The position numbers and the translations under genes were made by a program. From Hyaloperonospora brassicae (taxonomy: Eukaryota; Oomycota; Peronosporomycetes; Peronosporales; Peronosporaceae), in the NCBI GenBank assembly GCA_947650285.1, contig CANTFL010001244.1, forward strand, positions 372,001 through 436,000: a DNA stretch of 64,000 nt, given 5' to 3'. The notes beneath the pieces are model-generated. The model had not been told where the DNA came from. It made no database searches and saw nothing but the letters and a program-made list of their open reading frames with translations. Each line of letters begins with the position of its first letter. The first letter of the stretch is position 1. Shown in pieces: positions 35,201-49,080 of the stretch.

Positions 35201-38200
35201 TCCGACGGATGTGAATGCTATTCTTTTTGTGGATCAGATATTAGAAAAAACCAATAATAATCCTGTCTATCTCTAACCTAAATTTACTCTTGACCTCATT
35301 GTCAATCGCACTAGTCCATGACATCAATCTCACTCCTTGAATGCTCCTCGGAAGTTACCCTGTCTGGGATCGCATCATGTGCTAAAGTAGAGATCGCTCA
35401 TAGTCTTGTAATCGCTTTGCCACAATCCTAAAAATTCTCATGTTGGTCCCGTCCTTGTCAAGTCTTATTCTCGATCTAATAACCGTATAAAAAAAGGGTA
35501 AGTAGTCATTGATCTCGATTTTTTATCATTATCTTATGGTCATGAGAGCTAAATTATCGACGCCTTCAAAGATTCTTCTGTTTGATAAGATTGCTACCGA
35601 CAAATTATACGATGTCGGACTCAGCCGTCAGGATCAGATTATTCTTCATCGACGTTCCAATAACTTCAGTGAATATAAGTACTAGTATTCATAAAAAGTT
35701 TGTTCGTCGTGACCTTCATATCTGCTTTTGATCTGGCGCCCCACACTTAAAATAAATTGTTTTCGGTGTGGTATACGGAGAATGATTTACCAGCAGACAT
35801 TTAAATTCTCCACAGTAATTTACTTCTTCTTGTTCTTCCTGGACTTAAAATGCTACTTATCTGACACTTGGTATATCTTCGCGATCCGTTTGATGCATGT
35901 ATGGAAGATTCTAGTACCAAATTGGCAACACATAACATGTCCTTTAAAGCACTTTTACAAGGGAAGTAATTTGCGGCGATCGTATTCGTGATTTTGAATA
36001 TGTGTACTTCTGACCCTGTAGTCACAGTCGTTTCAATTCTGTATTTTGCACATCCAGAGCTTAGCAGCAGAAGAATTGACTTATATCTTCAATTCAGTTG
36101 ATAGGCGTGTTGCAAAGGCCGCGGATTGATCATTTAGGCTGATGGACTCCATGAATTATACATATGGTGATTGTCGTCGGTCAGATCAATTAATTTCCTT
36201 CAGGCCGACATTAAGTTTAATCAGCGAAATTTAGACGTCTGACCACTGTAACCCTGAAGGCCCTGATAATATAGCCTCTTAAATGGCTTAAGGAATGACT
36301 AATTGTCGTAACCCTATACCTACGATCCGTCAATATAATTCTAGATATTGATAATCGGGATCTTCAGAAACGCATGTTGCCGTTTTATAACAACTTTACG
36401 TCTGACTTCCATTAAATACGCACCCTACCTTACAACCAAAGGTATTGCTCATTACAAAAATTTGTGCGTCAAAGTCAAAAATAATAGTGGTCTTCATATT
36501 CTTAAAATTTCTTTCTTTTTTGAATTTTTTTAACAAACATTTACCAGTATATATATTATGAAATTCGAGCTCTTTTTTTACGGACGATCGGGCATGTTCG
36601 TGGCATCGTTTTGTGTAAACGCTAAATATAATTACTTTATTGTATCACCACATGTGTCAATGCTCTGACCATATGAATCTTTCCAAAAATTACGTTCTGG
36701 ACTTATTGGTCGTATATCAAAAAACGCATTAAAGCAAAGCCAACAAAGCCCGGCTTGTACCACATTTTACCGATCAAGCTTCTTAGCTTATCATCAAGTC
36801 CACTTCTAGAAAAAAGATTCCAGCATACTTGGAATCTCAAATCTCTTGATATACATCTATTTGACTTACATCATTATTCATTTGCAACTCTCACACATTC
36901 CCCAGAAGCGGCACATTCGTCGATGCGTATACCGATTAATGTTCCGTGCGACCGCATTTCGGTATTTCTATCGTAATAGCATCCTCATAATATTTATAGT
37001 AAATTTGCAAAAATGTAATTTAGTGCTTGCTAATCGCAATCGGGCCTATCCCGTTTATGATTTTAGTATGTCTACCACGGTGATCAATAGTAGTTTAACT
37101 GATCGAGGTGTAATCGCGCAAAATCGGCGTCGCTTTATATGTGGTCCAAGTCAATTCTTCCCACTTCCGACCCGATGATTTATTTGTCACATCGTAAATC
37201 AATCGATCGTTTGGTCGGATCGTGATCATGTTCGGTCAAAGGTAGCACTTGGTTTGTGAAGAAGCGTTTTGATACACGGGGTAGCGTATATTGTCACATA
37301 TTCATCCACGGATAGGTATGTACAGTTTTTTCGATCCGTTCGTATCCATTTCTCGTAACAAAGATGATTGTTGTGTTATATCTCGATCGTCAAACGATGC
37401 TATAAAGTGGTTTTACAGATGTCTATGGAGTGCAGCTCGCTTCTCTTCTCTAATCAATACCTGCCTAAATCGCCGCTACGAAATGATACAAGCACTTTAG
37501 TGAAGGCTTATCTAGTCTCTTTCGAGCACGATTACATTTTTATCTAATTATCAAAATGTAATCGATATTGTTTATATAACATTTCAAAAGCGATTTCCAC
37601 TCATCAAGAGTAATGTCGCATAACTGGTAGTACTAATATCGCGCTGGAATCATTTAAAATCGCCAAATACAGTATACCTTTAATCTTCTTAAGCTTATAT
37701 ATGAAAGAATTTACATTTGGCTTTGCCGATACACATTCTGGCTTCTGCTTTGTTTGTTCATCATCAAATGGAGTTTTATTTACCGCCAATCTCCGACTAC
37801 TTGATCCTTTGCGTAGTACCAACACCGCTTGACATAGCTTCTAAAGAGGCTTATAAGCGGTCGCGTTGAGCTACGTATAATGAGATCCTGTGTTTGTTAA
37901 GTATGATTTAATGATGCTGAGATCTCTCTGTAGACCTATTTTTACATCAAACGTCTATTTTAATTTTAAACATTTTGTCAATCTACTAGCAATAAGTAAG
38001 GCCGCCTTCGATGAGTTATTTTTGTACTGCCTTATGATTGCTACAAATGCGAAAACAGATGTTTCTATTGATAAAGCCACCTCTATTGATGGGACTTTAA
38101 ATAGGATCGTGGCTGTTTTTAAACTTAATGTTTCACCTGAAGGTCGCAGTGACAATATCTTGTCTTCAGAATATGTCTGACTGACCGTCAGACTCTACAC

Positions 38201-41200
38201 ATGTGTACTGCGACAAATCGCTGTTGTAATTATTAGGCACTTCCGCGGTTGGCAAGCTAGCCCGATCGACTAAATACTACTCGACCATCATCAATAGTCT
38301 TGCTTTTTTTATTGGCTAAATTATGATTTTGCGTCAATACAGTGGACACTTAATGTAGCGATCGAGGAAATAACTTGTTCGCAATCGAACTCTTACAGCG
38401 TCTGCTCTTTTAACAAATTAGCGATAGATCCAGTGTCGCGTATCAGTTGCATGAAACCATGGATTGCTTGTAACTGCCTTAAACTTGTTCCAGGGAGCTG
38501 ATTTTAATTCCCTCAAAGCTCCGTTCAGATTTGTTTCTATCATAACCAGCACTGGGTATGTAGAAAATGTATGAAATGGCTCATTGAGTTTGAGCTTATT
38601 TTCAGCATTTTCACCGGAATATTACATTCTCCGTTTCGTTTTGTTTGGAACAAGTACTTAAACTGGGAGACCGAACAATCTTGTGCTGAAATTAAATTAA
38701 TGCAGTACCGGCGCTTTCACCATTTCTCACCCTGCTAAGAAATCATTGTAGTTTCCTGGGTGAGCGTGTCGGGGTGTAATTATTTCGACCTTTATACAAA
38801 AAAAAACTCATCTGAATAATAATTCTTTGCAGCTAGATATTTGACCGATATGAAAGGGCACTAGGTCTTGCAAATTTTTGTTCCAGATCGAGCGATTTAT
38901 CGTCCTCTTTTATTTTCACGTTTTAGCGTTACTCTCAAAAGTTTGACGATCCAAAATATTTGACTTATCGATAGTCTGTGACAATTCCTCCAACTCCGAT
39001 GTTAAATTACAGGGTCAATATTATCCTCTTTATTTCTTTTTTTATTAAGTCACGGTGAAAGTTATAGTATTAGACCCTTAGAGCACGCGCACCGTCGTGG
39101 CGTGGTGGGCTCCTAAATTGATGATCAAGTAGAAATCAAAATACCGACTTTTGGAAGGATACTCCTTTCTCGTACATTTAGTATTTCTCACCTTTTGTAC
39201 CTGTTTGTAGGGAAGGCTGCAATCTTATCAGTAGGCTTGTATTGGCTCTCACTCAAACGTAGTTAAGACCGTTTGAGGCCTATTGAGTGCAACTCGTCAT
39301 CGATAGGGTTTCTTCGATGTCAGATAATCAAAATGAGCTACGTCGCTTCATCTAATACCGCAATATATAATATGAGAGTGCTTGATTCACTTAAATCTCG
39401 GACCTCTTCAGCCGTCTTGCTTGCATGCAACATGTCCTATTCGTTGAAGCAGCATCCAATAGGAATTTGGGTTCATCTATAGAGCTCCTGATGCCTGGCC
39501 GAACAATACAGGTGTACCACTTTGATAAAGCATGTAGATCTTCTGGACGTCAAATGGACAATAATATATCCAGAAAACGAGGTTAACACGTGTCGTAAAA
39601 TGTAAATTATACTCTGCCTAATGTGGAGTAGATTAATACTAGAGCCGAAGACTAAGTATATCTGGAAACTTAATCTCGGTGTTTTTACATATCACCTTAG
39701 TACATACAATGTTAAAAGTTGGTCTCGATTGGCACTTGTGATTAATTTTCACTTTGCGATTGGTTTCATGATACTTGCAAGATCATGTAAAATTTCCATC
39801 TTTCGCAGAACTACTCTAATCCAACATCTGTAACTGTTTAATAACCACTTCACCAATTACATAAAGTTCATTTCGGCCAATCTCGTAAAAATACTTACAA
39901 ATGCTTTCAGCAATGATGGGTCAAATTAGAGATCGGTCACGATATATAATGTTAAGCCCTAATTATTTTCAGTACGTAATGACCGATATACGTCATTTTT
40001 CTATGCTTAGATATCTCAAACAACTTTCGAGGAGATATTTTGCGCCTGACAAGGTTATTGCGCCACCGACATCCCCAAGCTTTTCAATGTTTAGCCAATA
40101 GCAGCAGCGCCTAAATAAGGTTTATTTTAAGCGTTAGAAAAAGGACGAGATCAAACCTAATAACACGGCTGTTTCTGTCGGTTATTTTCTTAGAAGGTCT
40201 AACCATCAGCCATTTTTGCGTTGCAAAACGGTTTACTATTAAATATGCGAGCCTCCAAATTGAGGTTCAGCTGCCGTAAGAAGTTGTAATTTCTTTTGTG
40301 GGAAATAATCGACGCCTGCAAATTATTAAAAGATTAATTAACTCTAAAGTAGTGTATACGAAGCAAGCACTATATTAGGCTTCTGACGAAAAATGTAGCA
40401 GGTAAAATACCGATATTCTAATTAGTGTGTAATTATTGCGCTCATTCAATAATATATGTGTAATTTTCACTTTCTGTATTACTACTTTTACATATTTTCC
40501 ACAGGGTTGCATTATATTGATGAAAGTGTTTGGAATAGTGGTCTGATTTGAATGCTTTATTAAGATGAAATGACTTTAAACATGCTTGGTGGAAATGACC
40601 GATTATTGGTGACCTATAATTAAGTGAATACATATATCAGATCGTTGCTCGGCGCCTTAACGGAACTAATTATAGGGTATAGAAATAGGATATCGTTATG
40701 GAGCACAATTGTGTTTGCTAAACTTTGTACGAAACAAATTTTTTGTTATCTGATTCGCTTATAAAGTGGTACATCATATTGAATCGTAAGGTTAGCTTGT
40801 CAAAGAAAGACCACAAAAGATGCTAAATTTACAACTAGTAGCGATCTCACAATATTACAGATACACCATATCATTTACATAATAAACGCCTTTCAAACAA
40901 TTTGGAACATCTCGTGTGCTGTAAATTTTAAACCATTTCCATCGATGTCGCTAAGAATGACTACATCGAAGCTTATGCACTTCCCTGTGCAACAATCAAA
41001 ATATTGTTTCGAGTTTAAGATGTTGCGTTAAAGTAAAATCTATAGAAGAAGTTAATTACGTATCGGTACGCAAAAGTGATTTAAAAATGATACACTGTGT
41101 TTCAGTTCTTTAACATATGGTGATTTCTATTGCTTCAATCTATTTTTGCATGCATCCGTCACAAATTGCAAACATAGTTATATATCGTTGTATGTTTGAC

Positions 41201-44200
41201 ATATTTGTAAGGCATTCTTCTTCCAACGAAGATATAATTCATTTGGATGAATTTGGAAATGAAGTCATACGTTTTTCGGCGGACTTATTTAATTTTTAGG
41301 ATGCAATTGTTGGGATATGAATGAGTGCATACTCCTTTTATATTATATTGGCATAATAATTTCAAATTATAATAGTTTTTCTCATCGATACATGTCTTTG
41401 CACAGTCTTGAATATATCTTTATTCGTGAATCTTGATTGTGCCTTCTGTATCCCATCCATCCACTAGCCTTGTCTGAGTGCGGTTTAAATATTCACTGCA
41501 GTAGGGCCGACGGAGAGTATACCTCGCGCGATCCCAAATTGTACAATCGTGTGAAATATGTCTTACACCCTGCAAAATCAGCTTCGGCTTAATTTACCTA
41601 TACTCCGTGTTTGAGCATATTCGAACTAACGTGTTACATGAGGTATATCAGGTCAAACACGATATCGTATAAAATGCAAGAATTGTAGAGTATCGAAATG
41701 GAATATCATTTTTACGTTGCATTTCAACTATTCTATTATAAGGCGTTTTTGACTGTACGCTATAGAATGCTTCTACGAACTAAACGTATTTTCTCCAATC
41801 AGCCTAACATATATTGCGACGAAACGAAAACATCTTTTTATAGTGTGCATATGGCAAAAGCAAAACTGTAATCTACTAATTTCTTAATGTATGAAAATAT
41901 AAACATTTTCTACGCCAATGCATATGGAATATCCTATCACTGAGTCACCTCTACAAGATCAAGAAATGACTGTAAACGAGAACGTTCATACTTGAAGTTC
42001 CTGTGCCAAATCGGGCTTTGATGTAAACTTGCATTTTCACCTGAAAACCTTTCATCAACAATCACGTTGATAGAATTTCAAAACCATCATCGTGTCGATT
42101 TACCTTGCTTTTAGTGGTGTGATCAGATCTGCTTTTATTGCTTTAATATTTGCTCGATGTGAAATATTTTATTTTATCTGAAACCGAGCACTCCATTGCG
42201 TCACTAAACAACTAGGGGGAAATGCTTTGCTTTGTATCGTATCGCGTTTCTCCACATCTCGTTAATGATCGCGATTCGGTACTTAAATTAAATCAGTGTT
42301 TGAATACTGCGGCTTGTAAGATAATTGTAAGTATCCTATTTGGATTGATAACTGTAAAATTATACAAGTTTTCTTCATGCTTAATCAATGCTGAGTTCCT
42401 GTTCGTTTGTTTATCTCTTCCACACGGCCTCTCACACGAGTCTGTATCGCATCTTTCGGTAAAACTTATACACAAACGTACCCACCTTCTTCGTCTTCTT
42501 TTCATCTATTCTTGATTATTAGTCTAATGTACGACGCTAGTGTGCAAGTTACATAACTACGTATGCGTCTTCTTTGCTTCATACCACTTAATTTAGATTT
42601 GCGATCGATAGGTTCGAGCGGCCGCCATAATACTGTCATGCTGCTCTCTCATTAAATATTTCACAAATTTGGTCGTGTTCAGGTTTCCTAAACCTGTTTG
42701 ATTAACGCATTAAATGATATCTTATGTCGCGGCATTCTTACTATGATTTGTTTACTGATACTGAAATTAAGCAAATGCTAACAGTATCACTGACTTAGTT
42801 GATGGTTTGGGCATATAATTCTGTACATTGCGATATCCATTCGCTACAATACCCATATGATTGATTTGTAGCGTTCGCCTAACTAATCTCACGTGAATAA
42901 TATCCTCTTAACGCGTACCTGAAAATTGCTAATTCCCAATTATGTAAAATAAAAGACCTTTTACGTAATACAAAAGAATGTCGATTATAAACTGACAAGT
43001 CCTGAGCTCATTTACGCTCGACTGGATTTATTGCGTTGCTTTCAACAATCGCCTACCGGATTGTCGATGAATAAGTAAAGATAACCAATCTATATTATTG
43101 GTTGGCTCATCGCTTGACAATCTACATTTGACGCCGTCAGTATTGTGTCATTACATTAATGGGGGATCGTAGGCAGGCATATATTGCAACCCCAAATTGG
43201 CTTACCCTCGTGTCAATACCAATCAAAATTACGAAACATTGTATCTTGCGTTTCGACGCCAGTAAAGATATCGAAGCGATAGACATGCTTAATTTCATCG
43301 GTTATTTCGCGTAGTAATTACGGAATATATTACTCGAGTCTTTAAGCTTCAACATCACGGCTTTGTGATGCCGACGTTTTATTTATTGACACTAAAAAGT
43401 TTTTACCGTCTCTGTTATCCTGTCCTCTTTATCTAACATACTAGATATGGCGATATTTAAAAATTTGTATCATCAGCAATGTTGTATGGATTATTCAGTC
43501 ATTAGTCGTTGAAATAAAGCTCTAAATTTTCGAGAGCCTAGGCTTTGCTAAGTCTTTTAGCTACGGTAAATCTAGCGTGAGGCAAGCTTCGAGATTCAAA
43601 AATTATATATATTACGCTATAACAGGCTCCAAGCTTATGCAAATTTATCTTAAGGACGCTATGAGATTTAGCTTGCTAATCGTCTTTCATGATAAGGCTG
43701 AAGCGTGCTTTGGTTCTAATGCGTGAGGCTCCCTATTTGCTAAGTATCTAATACACCGAGATAAAGCTTCAAGCATTATCGAAGGAAGCTTGGACAGTAT
43801 TATATTATATAAAAATGTGCGGTTTGGCAAGTTTATACGTTTAGCGTGTTCTGTTTTCAGCAAACTTTACAAATTTGGAATATATTAGCTCCAGCAAATT
43901 TAGCGCTTTTACGTAATTTGCATTCGATAAATAGACGATTTCTGTGTACGTTTTCGTGTAAAAGGTTTTAAATGTGCAAAATTCGTCACATTACACGAGA
44001 GAAAATCTCTGCACTACATCCTACGATTTTGTTTGAAAAAAGGCCGGATGGCCAAGCGTTTCTAAATTCTATATTAAACCGATTTTACCGTACCAACAAG
44101 GGTTCTATCTGTACGGAAGGGCATTGCCTTGGACATCTTTTCAGATAGCACGACCATTACTTACTTATGATTTTGCAACGGCTTTATCTATATTCCAATG

Positions 44201-46138
44201 AATTCTCCAGAGCTTTCTGTTATGGCCAGGTGCCCCAGAAAACAAGCGCCCTTGCTACGCCTGTGTGCATTTTTCCTACGTGCTTCGTCGATATTTGACT
44301 TTACATAAAAGATTTTGATGATAATTTGCGCGTGATCGCGTAACTGAAAGCGATGTCGATCTATAATTGCATCCACTGGTCATAACGCAAGGGGTTACAG
44401 AACGATTGGGGGGAAAATATATATACCAAGCTATAAAAATGCTTTTTTTGCGTACATGGATTCCGAGTTTAGTTGTTTATATCATTAAAAAGGAGGTTTG
44501 TGTTGCATTAAATCAAAAACATTCGATTTATTGGCCTCTAATCATATATAAAAGCATCTCCTTGTGACGTGGACAGCTATCGCCATATAATCGCAATCGG
44601 TCCTTGCATTAATAATACATTGGTGAATATGTTCCCGATCAAAGTCTTCACACTTGTATTCGGTCAACTATACCAATGTGGTGGAGTGGAGGTAGCTTGT
44701 TTGAGGAGTCGATCACAACTCTACACTAAGTTTCCAACATGTATGACGACGGTGGTACTTCTATTACGTTATGTAGTTTTGCTTATCTTTTGTACCCGTC
44801 GATAGAGTGGGTTGCACTCTTTCAGATAAACTTGAGTTAATTCCGGGCTTGACTGTGGTTGGGTTTGGGCTGTCTCGTGATAACCTTCACACGATAGAGG
44901 GTATACTTGTAAGGTGCTCGATATGAGTCACATTGATCGTTACGAGGTCGCTTTTCCGAAGTAAATACTTTTTTTGCGAGACTTCTGACCACTTGAGCCG
45001 TCTCGCAATCTGGCACCCTTAGTCTTTACTTGTTTGCTGCGTCCGATAGCAGTTGGGAATTTTGTTGAGAGTCCTTGATCGCTGACCAAACAATCCATAG
45101 ATACCACTTAATTTAAGTATGCACCTTTCGTTGACGTCGAATGGCCAGTAATTCAATCCGGAGAAGAAGTCGACAAGTGTACTTAAAAGCAAATGAAAAT
45201 CTATTTAAATTTTGACCAATCAGAACCTAAAAGTTTCAACTTGATACACCAATCTGTTTAACGACTTTCGAGGGAACGTGTATTTCTCTCCAAAATACCG
45301 TGTTCTTGTACATATTTAGCTTACACCAAGCGCGCTCTTTCTAAATCTTGGCGTGGTCCACAACCGATCGTACGCAGCTAAAAACGGGCGCAATCAGATT
45401 GATATCCCGGTGTCTTCGTGACCTCTGAGTGATACCGTGATCTCTAGGTGGTCATGTGTCATTGGTTGGGATCGCGATATCTGGTGAGATACGTCATAGA
45501 TTTTGTAATCAGACTGAAGTAAACCACATACACTGTACTCTTCACCAACGATCTCGCGATCTGTGTGCCACCCGTCCCATATCTAATTTCAATCCAAGTT
45601 ATATTCGTGAGCATCGTGAGCCGACCATTCTGGCTCGTATCGTTCAAGCGGACGATGTATGATTTTGGGACTGAACTGAAGCTGGAGATCTGAGGGCTTT
45701 CAAGGCCAACTTAATCGTTAAATATCGTGATCGCTTTGACACACCAATCTGCGAAAGACGAGATACATAAAAAAAGTCTTTATATCGCAGTTGATTTACG
45801 GTACCCTCATCTGTTTTGTAGGCGACTAGATTGATCTTTATAGTATTAAGTATTTGCAACTGATATAACCTATTGAATTTTGAAGGGGCCGTAGAGCAAG
45901 CTACCGATTGAAGCTTCTGCGGCTTGGAAGAGAAATACCATGATCACGCTAAAAGACACTATCAGTAGGCTATACATTTGTATTTTTCGTTTTATGCATA
46001 ACTATGAAACATCCGATATTCATAACGATTCTGTTTCTCTATATTCTGTAACTATAATTCCGTATTTATGTCAACGCGCGGCTCTCTCATTGTCAAATAT
46101 ATAAAATGTACAAAGTATTCGGTACACTGTAAGCCGTG
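31421..46138. other. AT-rich spacer, no supported gene
   Basis: About 14.7 kb, AT-rich throughout, containing one TA microsatellite (listed separately). Frames of 60-110 codons occur on both strands but none shows a domain, a signal peptide followed by a plausible body, or codon bias. I regard them as chance frames. Confidence 0.55.
32219..32246. repeat. (AT)n microsatellite
   Basis: About 14 perfect AT dinucleotides. Confidence 0.95.
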
Positions 46139-46426
46139 ACATACATACATACATACATACATACATACATACATACATACATACATACATACATACATAC
46201 ATACATACATACATACATACATACATACATACATACATACATACATACATACATACATACATACATACATACATACATACATACATACATACATACATAC
46301 ATACATACATACATACATACATACATACATACATACATACATACATACATACATACATACATACATACATACATACATACATACATACATACATACATAC
46401 ATACATACATACATACATACATACAT
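46139..46426. repeat. (ACAT)72 perfect tetranucleotide microsatellite
   Basis: 288 bp containing 72 uninterrupted copies of ACAT. The repeat lacks stops in several frames, which creates apparent Met-Tyr-Val-Cys and Thr-Tyr-Ile-His proteins; these are artefacts. Confidence 0.99.
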
Positions 46427-48779
46427 CAGTTCACTCGATTTATCTCACCGTCCAGATAATGGTATACAGGATGATACTTGATCATCCTTTATTACGAAAG
46501 AAGATGGTGAGGATTAGGCTGCACATGTCACGTAGCATCAACACGACGGCAACTTCCACCAATAATGCGATTTTGAATGACACCTTTGAAAAAGTGTTTC
46601 CACAATCATTTAATCTCACTAATCTTATATACGGTGCTAACTCGCGCGTCGGTCATTAGCGCGTAGATGACGCGATACGCTTGTTATTAAAAGACGCTCA
46701 CATATTAGATCGCTCAGTTCGGCGCTTAACATTATGTCGTATCCGATATATCCGAGTTTCGCGCACGTTAAAAATATATGAAATTGAGACAGGCGGTGAT
46801 TTGGACAGCAAATATTCGTATATTGACCTATATCGGAGCGTTTAATGATGCCAAATATACACGCGGGTACATGAGAGGGCACGTTCGTGTGAAGCAAATA
46901 CACACAAAACAGTTCCATCTTCGCAAACCCCACATTTCACTTTGTATATCTTCACACAGAGGTATAGAGATTCGTGAGTGTAAATTTGGGCTTGTGGATG
47001 TCTGATGCACAGTCGCACATGAAGTTTATGTTTATTTGACGGCTTCTGCCGACAAATATACGCTATTAAATTACCCTATGGAACCCTAATTTGCAAAATA
47101 TGTATTTTATCAGGCAGGGTACACCACCACCTAACATCTATTTGGACAATGTACCATCGAGTATATTTAACGATGGCAGTAGTGGAGTGATGTAGCAGCT
47201 AACAGTCACACAAACAGCCCGTATTCAAACCCAGCAGCAATCGCACGGGTAGATTTATCACAGGGGATCTGTAACCGCTACGTAAGTCCTTTTATTTCAT
47301 ATTTTTTGCGATGCACATTCGTGCAGGCGCTTCTAGAACAATTTAAATGTCCCTTTATAACCACTTGACCTTAGATCTTAATGGCAATGTCGGCACCATT
47401 TGTATCATCGGTGGATTCGTCAGCAGCGATCAATAATCTACTGAAAAAGAGTTAAGCGTACACGTCGTGCTTGGCAGTGTGCTAGTCGCGGTAGTGAAAA
47501 GCGTACTCAGATGCTGCAACAGACTTGCGCACAAAATTGTAGGGGACAGAATTTACGACTATCTGACCCTAGCCACCACCTTCGCCACGCTCGGTGACCG
47601 CGGAGTTACTTCCTTGGTGTACTGCACCCGGTCAGGTCGTATCCATCCGTCAGTCACGCTGGAGAGACCATCTTTAAACGACTTGGATATATATAGGTCT
47701 TCTATCTGCAGAAACGGTGTTAGACCTCTATTTAAACACCACCATCTGGATCTTCTTGCTGATGCAATTTATCTTGACGTCCTTCGCTCGGTTTTAAGTC
47801 CCTCACGACCAATTCACGCTGTAAGATTTTATATGCGCTAGTAACATCAGATCAATACACTTTACAAGAAGCTTATTGTTCATCTAAATTGCTCTTGATA
47901 AGCAACGTAAGCTGCGCCGCTCTTCTAGATCGTCTTCTTTCGCGTCTTTTTCGATCAGAAAAAGTTGCAGATTTGTCGTTGTGGATGTGACAGTAATCGC
48001 AGCAGTGATCCACATCGTAACAAAACCCTGTCGAGCACAGAGAAGGCATGTATAAACCGATAGAGTCCACAACGTCACGCCGCGGATTTTCGATAAATAA
48101 TTCCGGCTCATCCATCCAAAGCGTGCCGCTGAGTTTAACCGAGCTCTCTATTGGTGAGGGTCACGTGACGAATTACACGGCACGCGCAGTGATCTAGTCG
48201 TTTCTGAATACGGTGAGGTTGGTTGTCTTTCTAACGGAAACATCACAGCGATTATTTAAGCGATGATCAATTGCCGGATGATCAAAGATGATCTTCGTCC
48301 GGCGTAGCTTCATCTATCTCTCGTACCGATGTTTCTATCCACAGACGCGACACATTTTCTATGTTTGATATCAGAGGACCGATCTGGTCAAACAGGACAT
48401 CCTCTACCTCGACAAGCCGTAAGTGTCTGTCTTCATTTATCAAAATCAGCTGCATCGCCGGAGAGTTCGTGATGGCGGTCCATTTTTTCCACCTGTGGAA
48501 AATACGAGCAACGGACACCTTCCACCCTCGATCCGCCTAAAAGCGTTATAAAACTGTGTTGAAATGATAATCAGACATGGTATACTCGGAGTCCAGCGCA
48601 TCGTAGAAACGAAGGGTCACCCCTCAGAAAAAGAGTGAACTTAAGTTATTAGGTCACGAAGGCGACAAACAACGAGGGGAAAAATCCACGGCGCCAAACG
48701 AGCTGAAATTATCGCAAGAAGTACCGGATAGTTGGTAGTGAAATGTGTATACCACGGTCCCTCATCAGAAGGTCCTATT
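46427..48779. other. Spacer with slightly higher GC, no supported gene
   Basis: A 124-codon plus-strand frame at 47467-47841 and two minus-strand frames at 47873-48115 and 48282-48518 are the most gene-like pieces. They share no frame and show no family motif. They may be fragments of an eroded gene or chance frames. Confidence 0.4.
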
Positions 48780-49080
48780 CTTTAAGGTGGAAAAAAGGTA
48801 CCTCAAGATGGACCTCATTCATTAGAGATGAGACCCGATCTCTCAGGGTAAAACTTGGGTTCCTCAAGGTGGACCCCGGTTCTTCAACGTGTATCTAGGA
48901 TGTCCCTAGGTATATGCCGGTACCTCAAGGTGAACCTTGGACCCCCACGGTGGAGCTCAGTCCCTCAAGGTGTACTTTGGGGACCTAAGTGTGGACCTCG
49001 ATCATCTATAGTGGACTTCGAGTCCCTCAAAAATAGATCCGGTCAATCAAGGTGAATGCCGGGTTTATCAAGCTCAACAT
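48780..49080 (+). repeat. 20-21-bp minisatellite, about 14 units (left block)
   Basis: A degenerate unit close to CTCAAGGTGGACCTCGGTCC recurs with anchors at about 48801, 48842, 48862, 48883, 48904, 48923, 48943, 48964, 48984, 49005, 49025, 49045 and 49066. The step is 19-21 bp throughout. It is followed by CTCAACATT (49073-49081) and CCAGTCAAAT (49089-49098), which recur inverted at the right block. Confidence 0.85.

Noticed and set aside
42222..42515. 97-codon plus-strand frame with hydrophobic stretches
   Set aside because: No coherent membrane or secretion pattern and no conserved motif; likely chance.
43340..43810. Frequent AAGCTT/GGCTT words suggesting a degenerate repeat
   Set aside because: No constant spacing or alignable unit found.
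46052..46459. Long open frames of repeating Met-Tyr-Val-Cys or Thr-Tyr-Ile-His
   Set aside because: Produced entirely by the stop-free ACAT microsatellite.
47467..48518. Gene-like frames on both strands (124, 80 and 78 codons)
   Set aside because: Different frames and strands, no shared family motif; not enough to call a gene.
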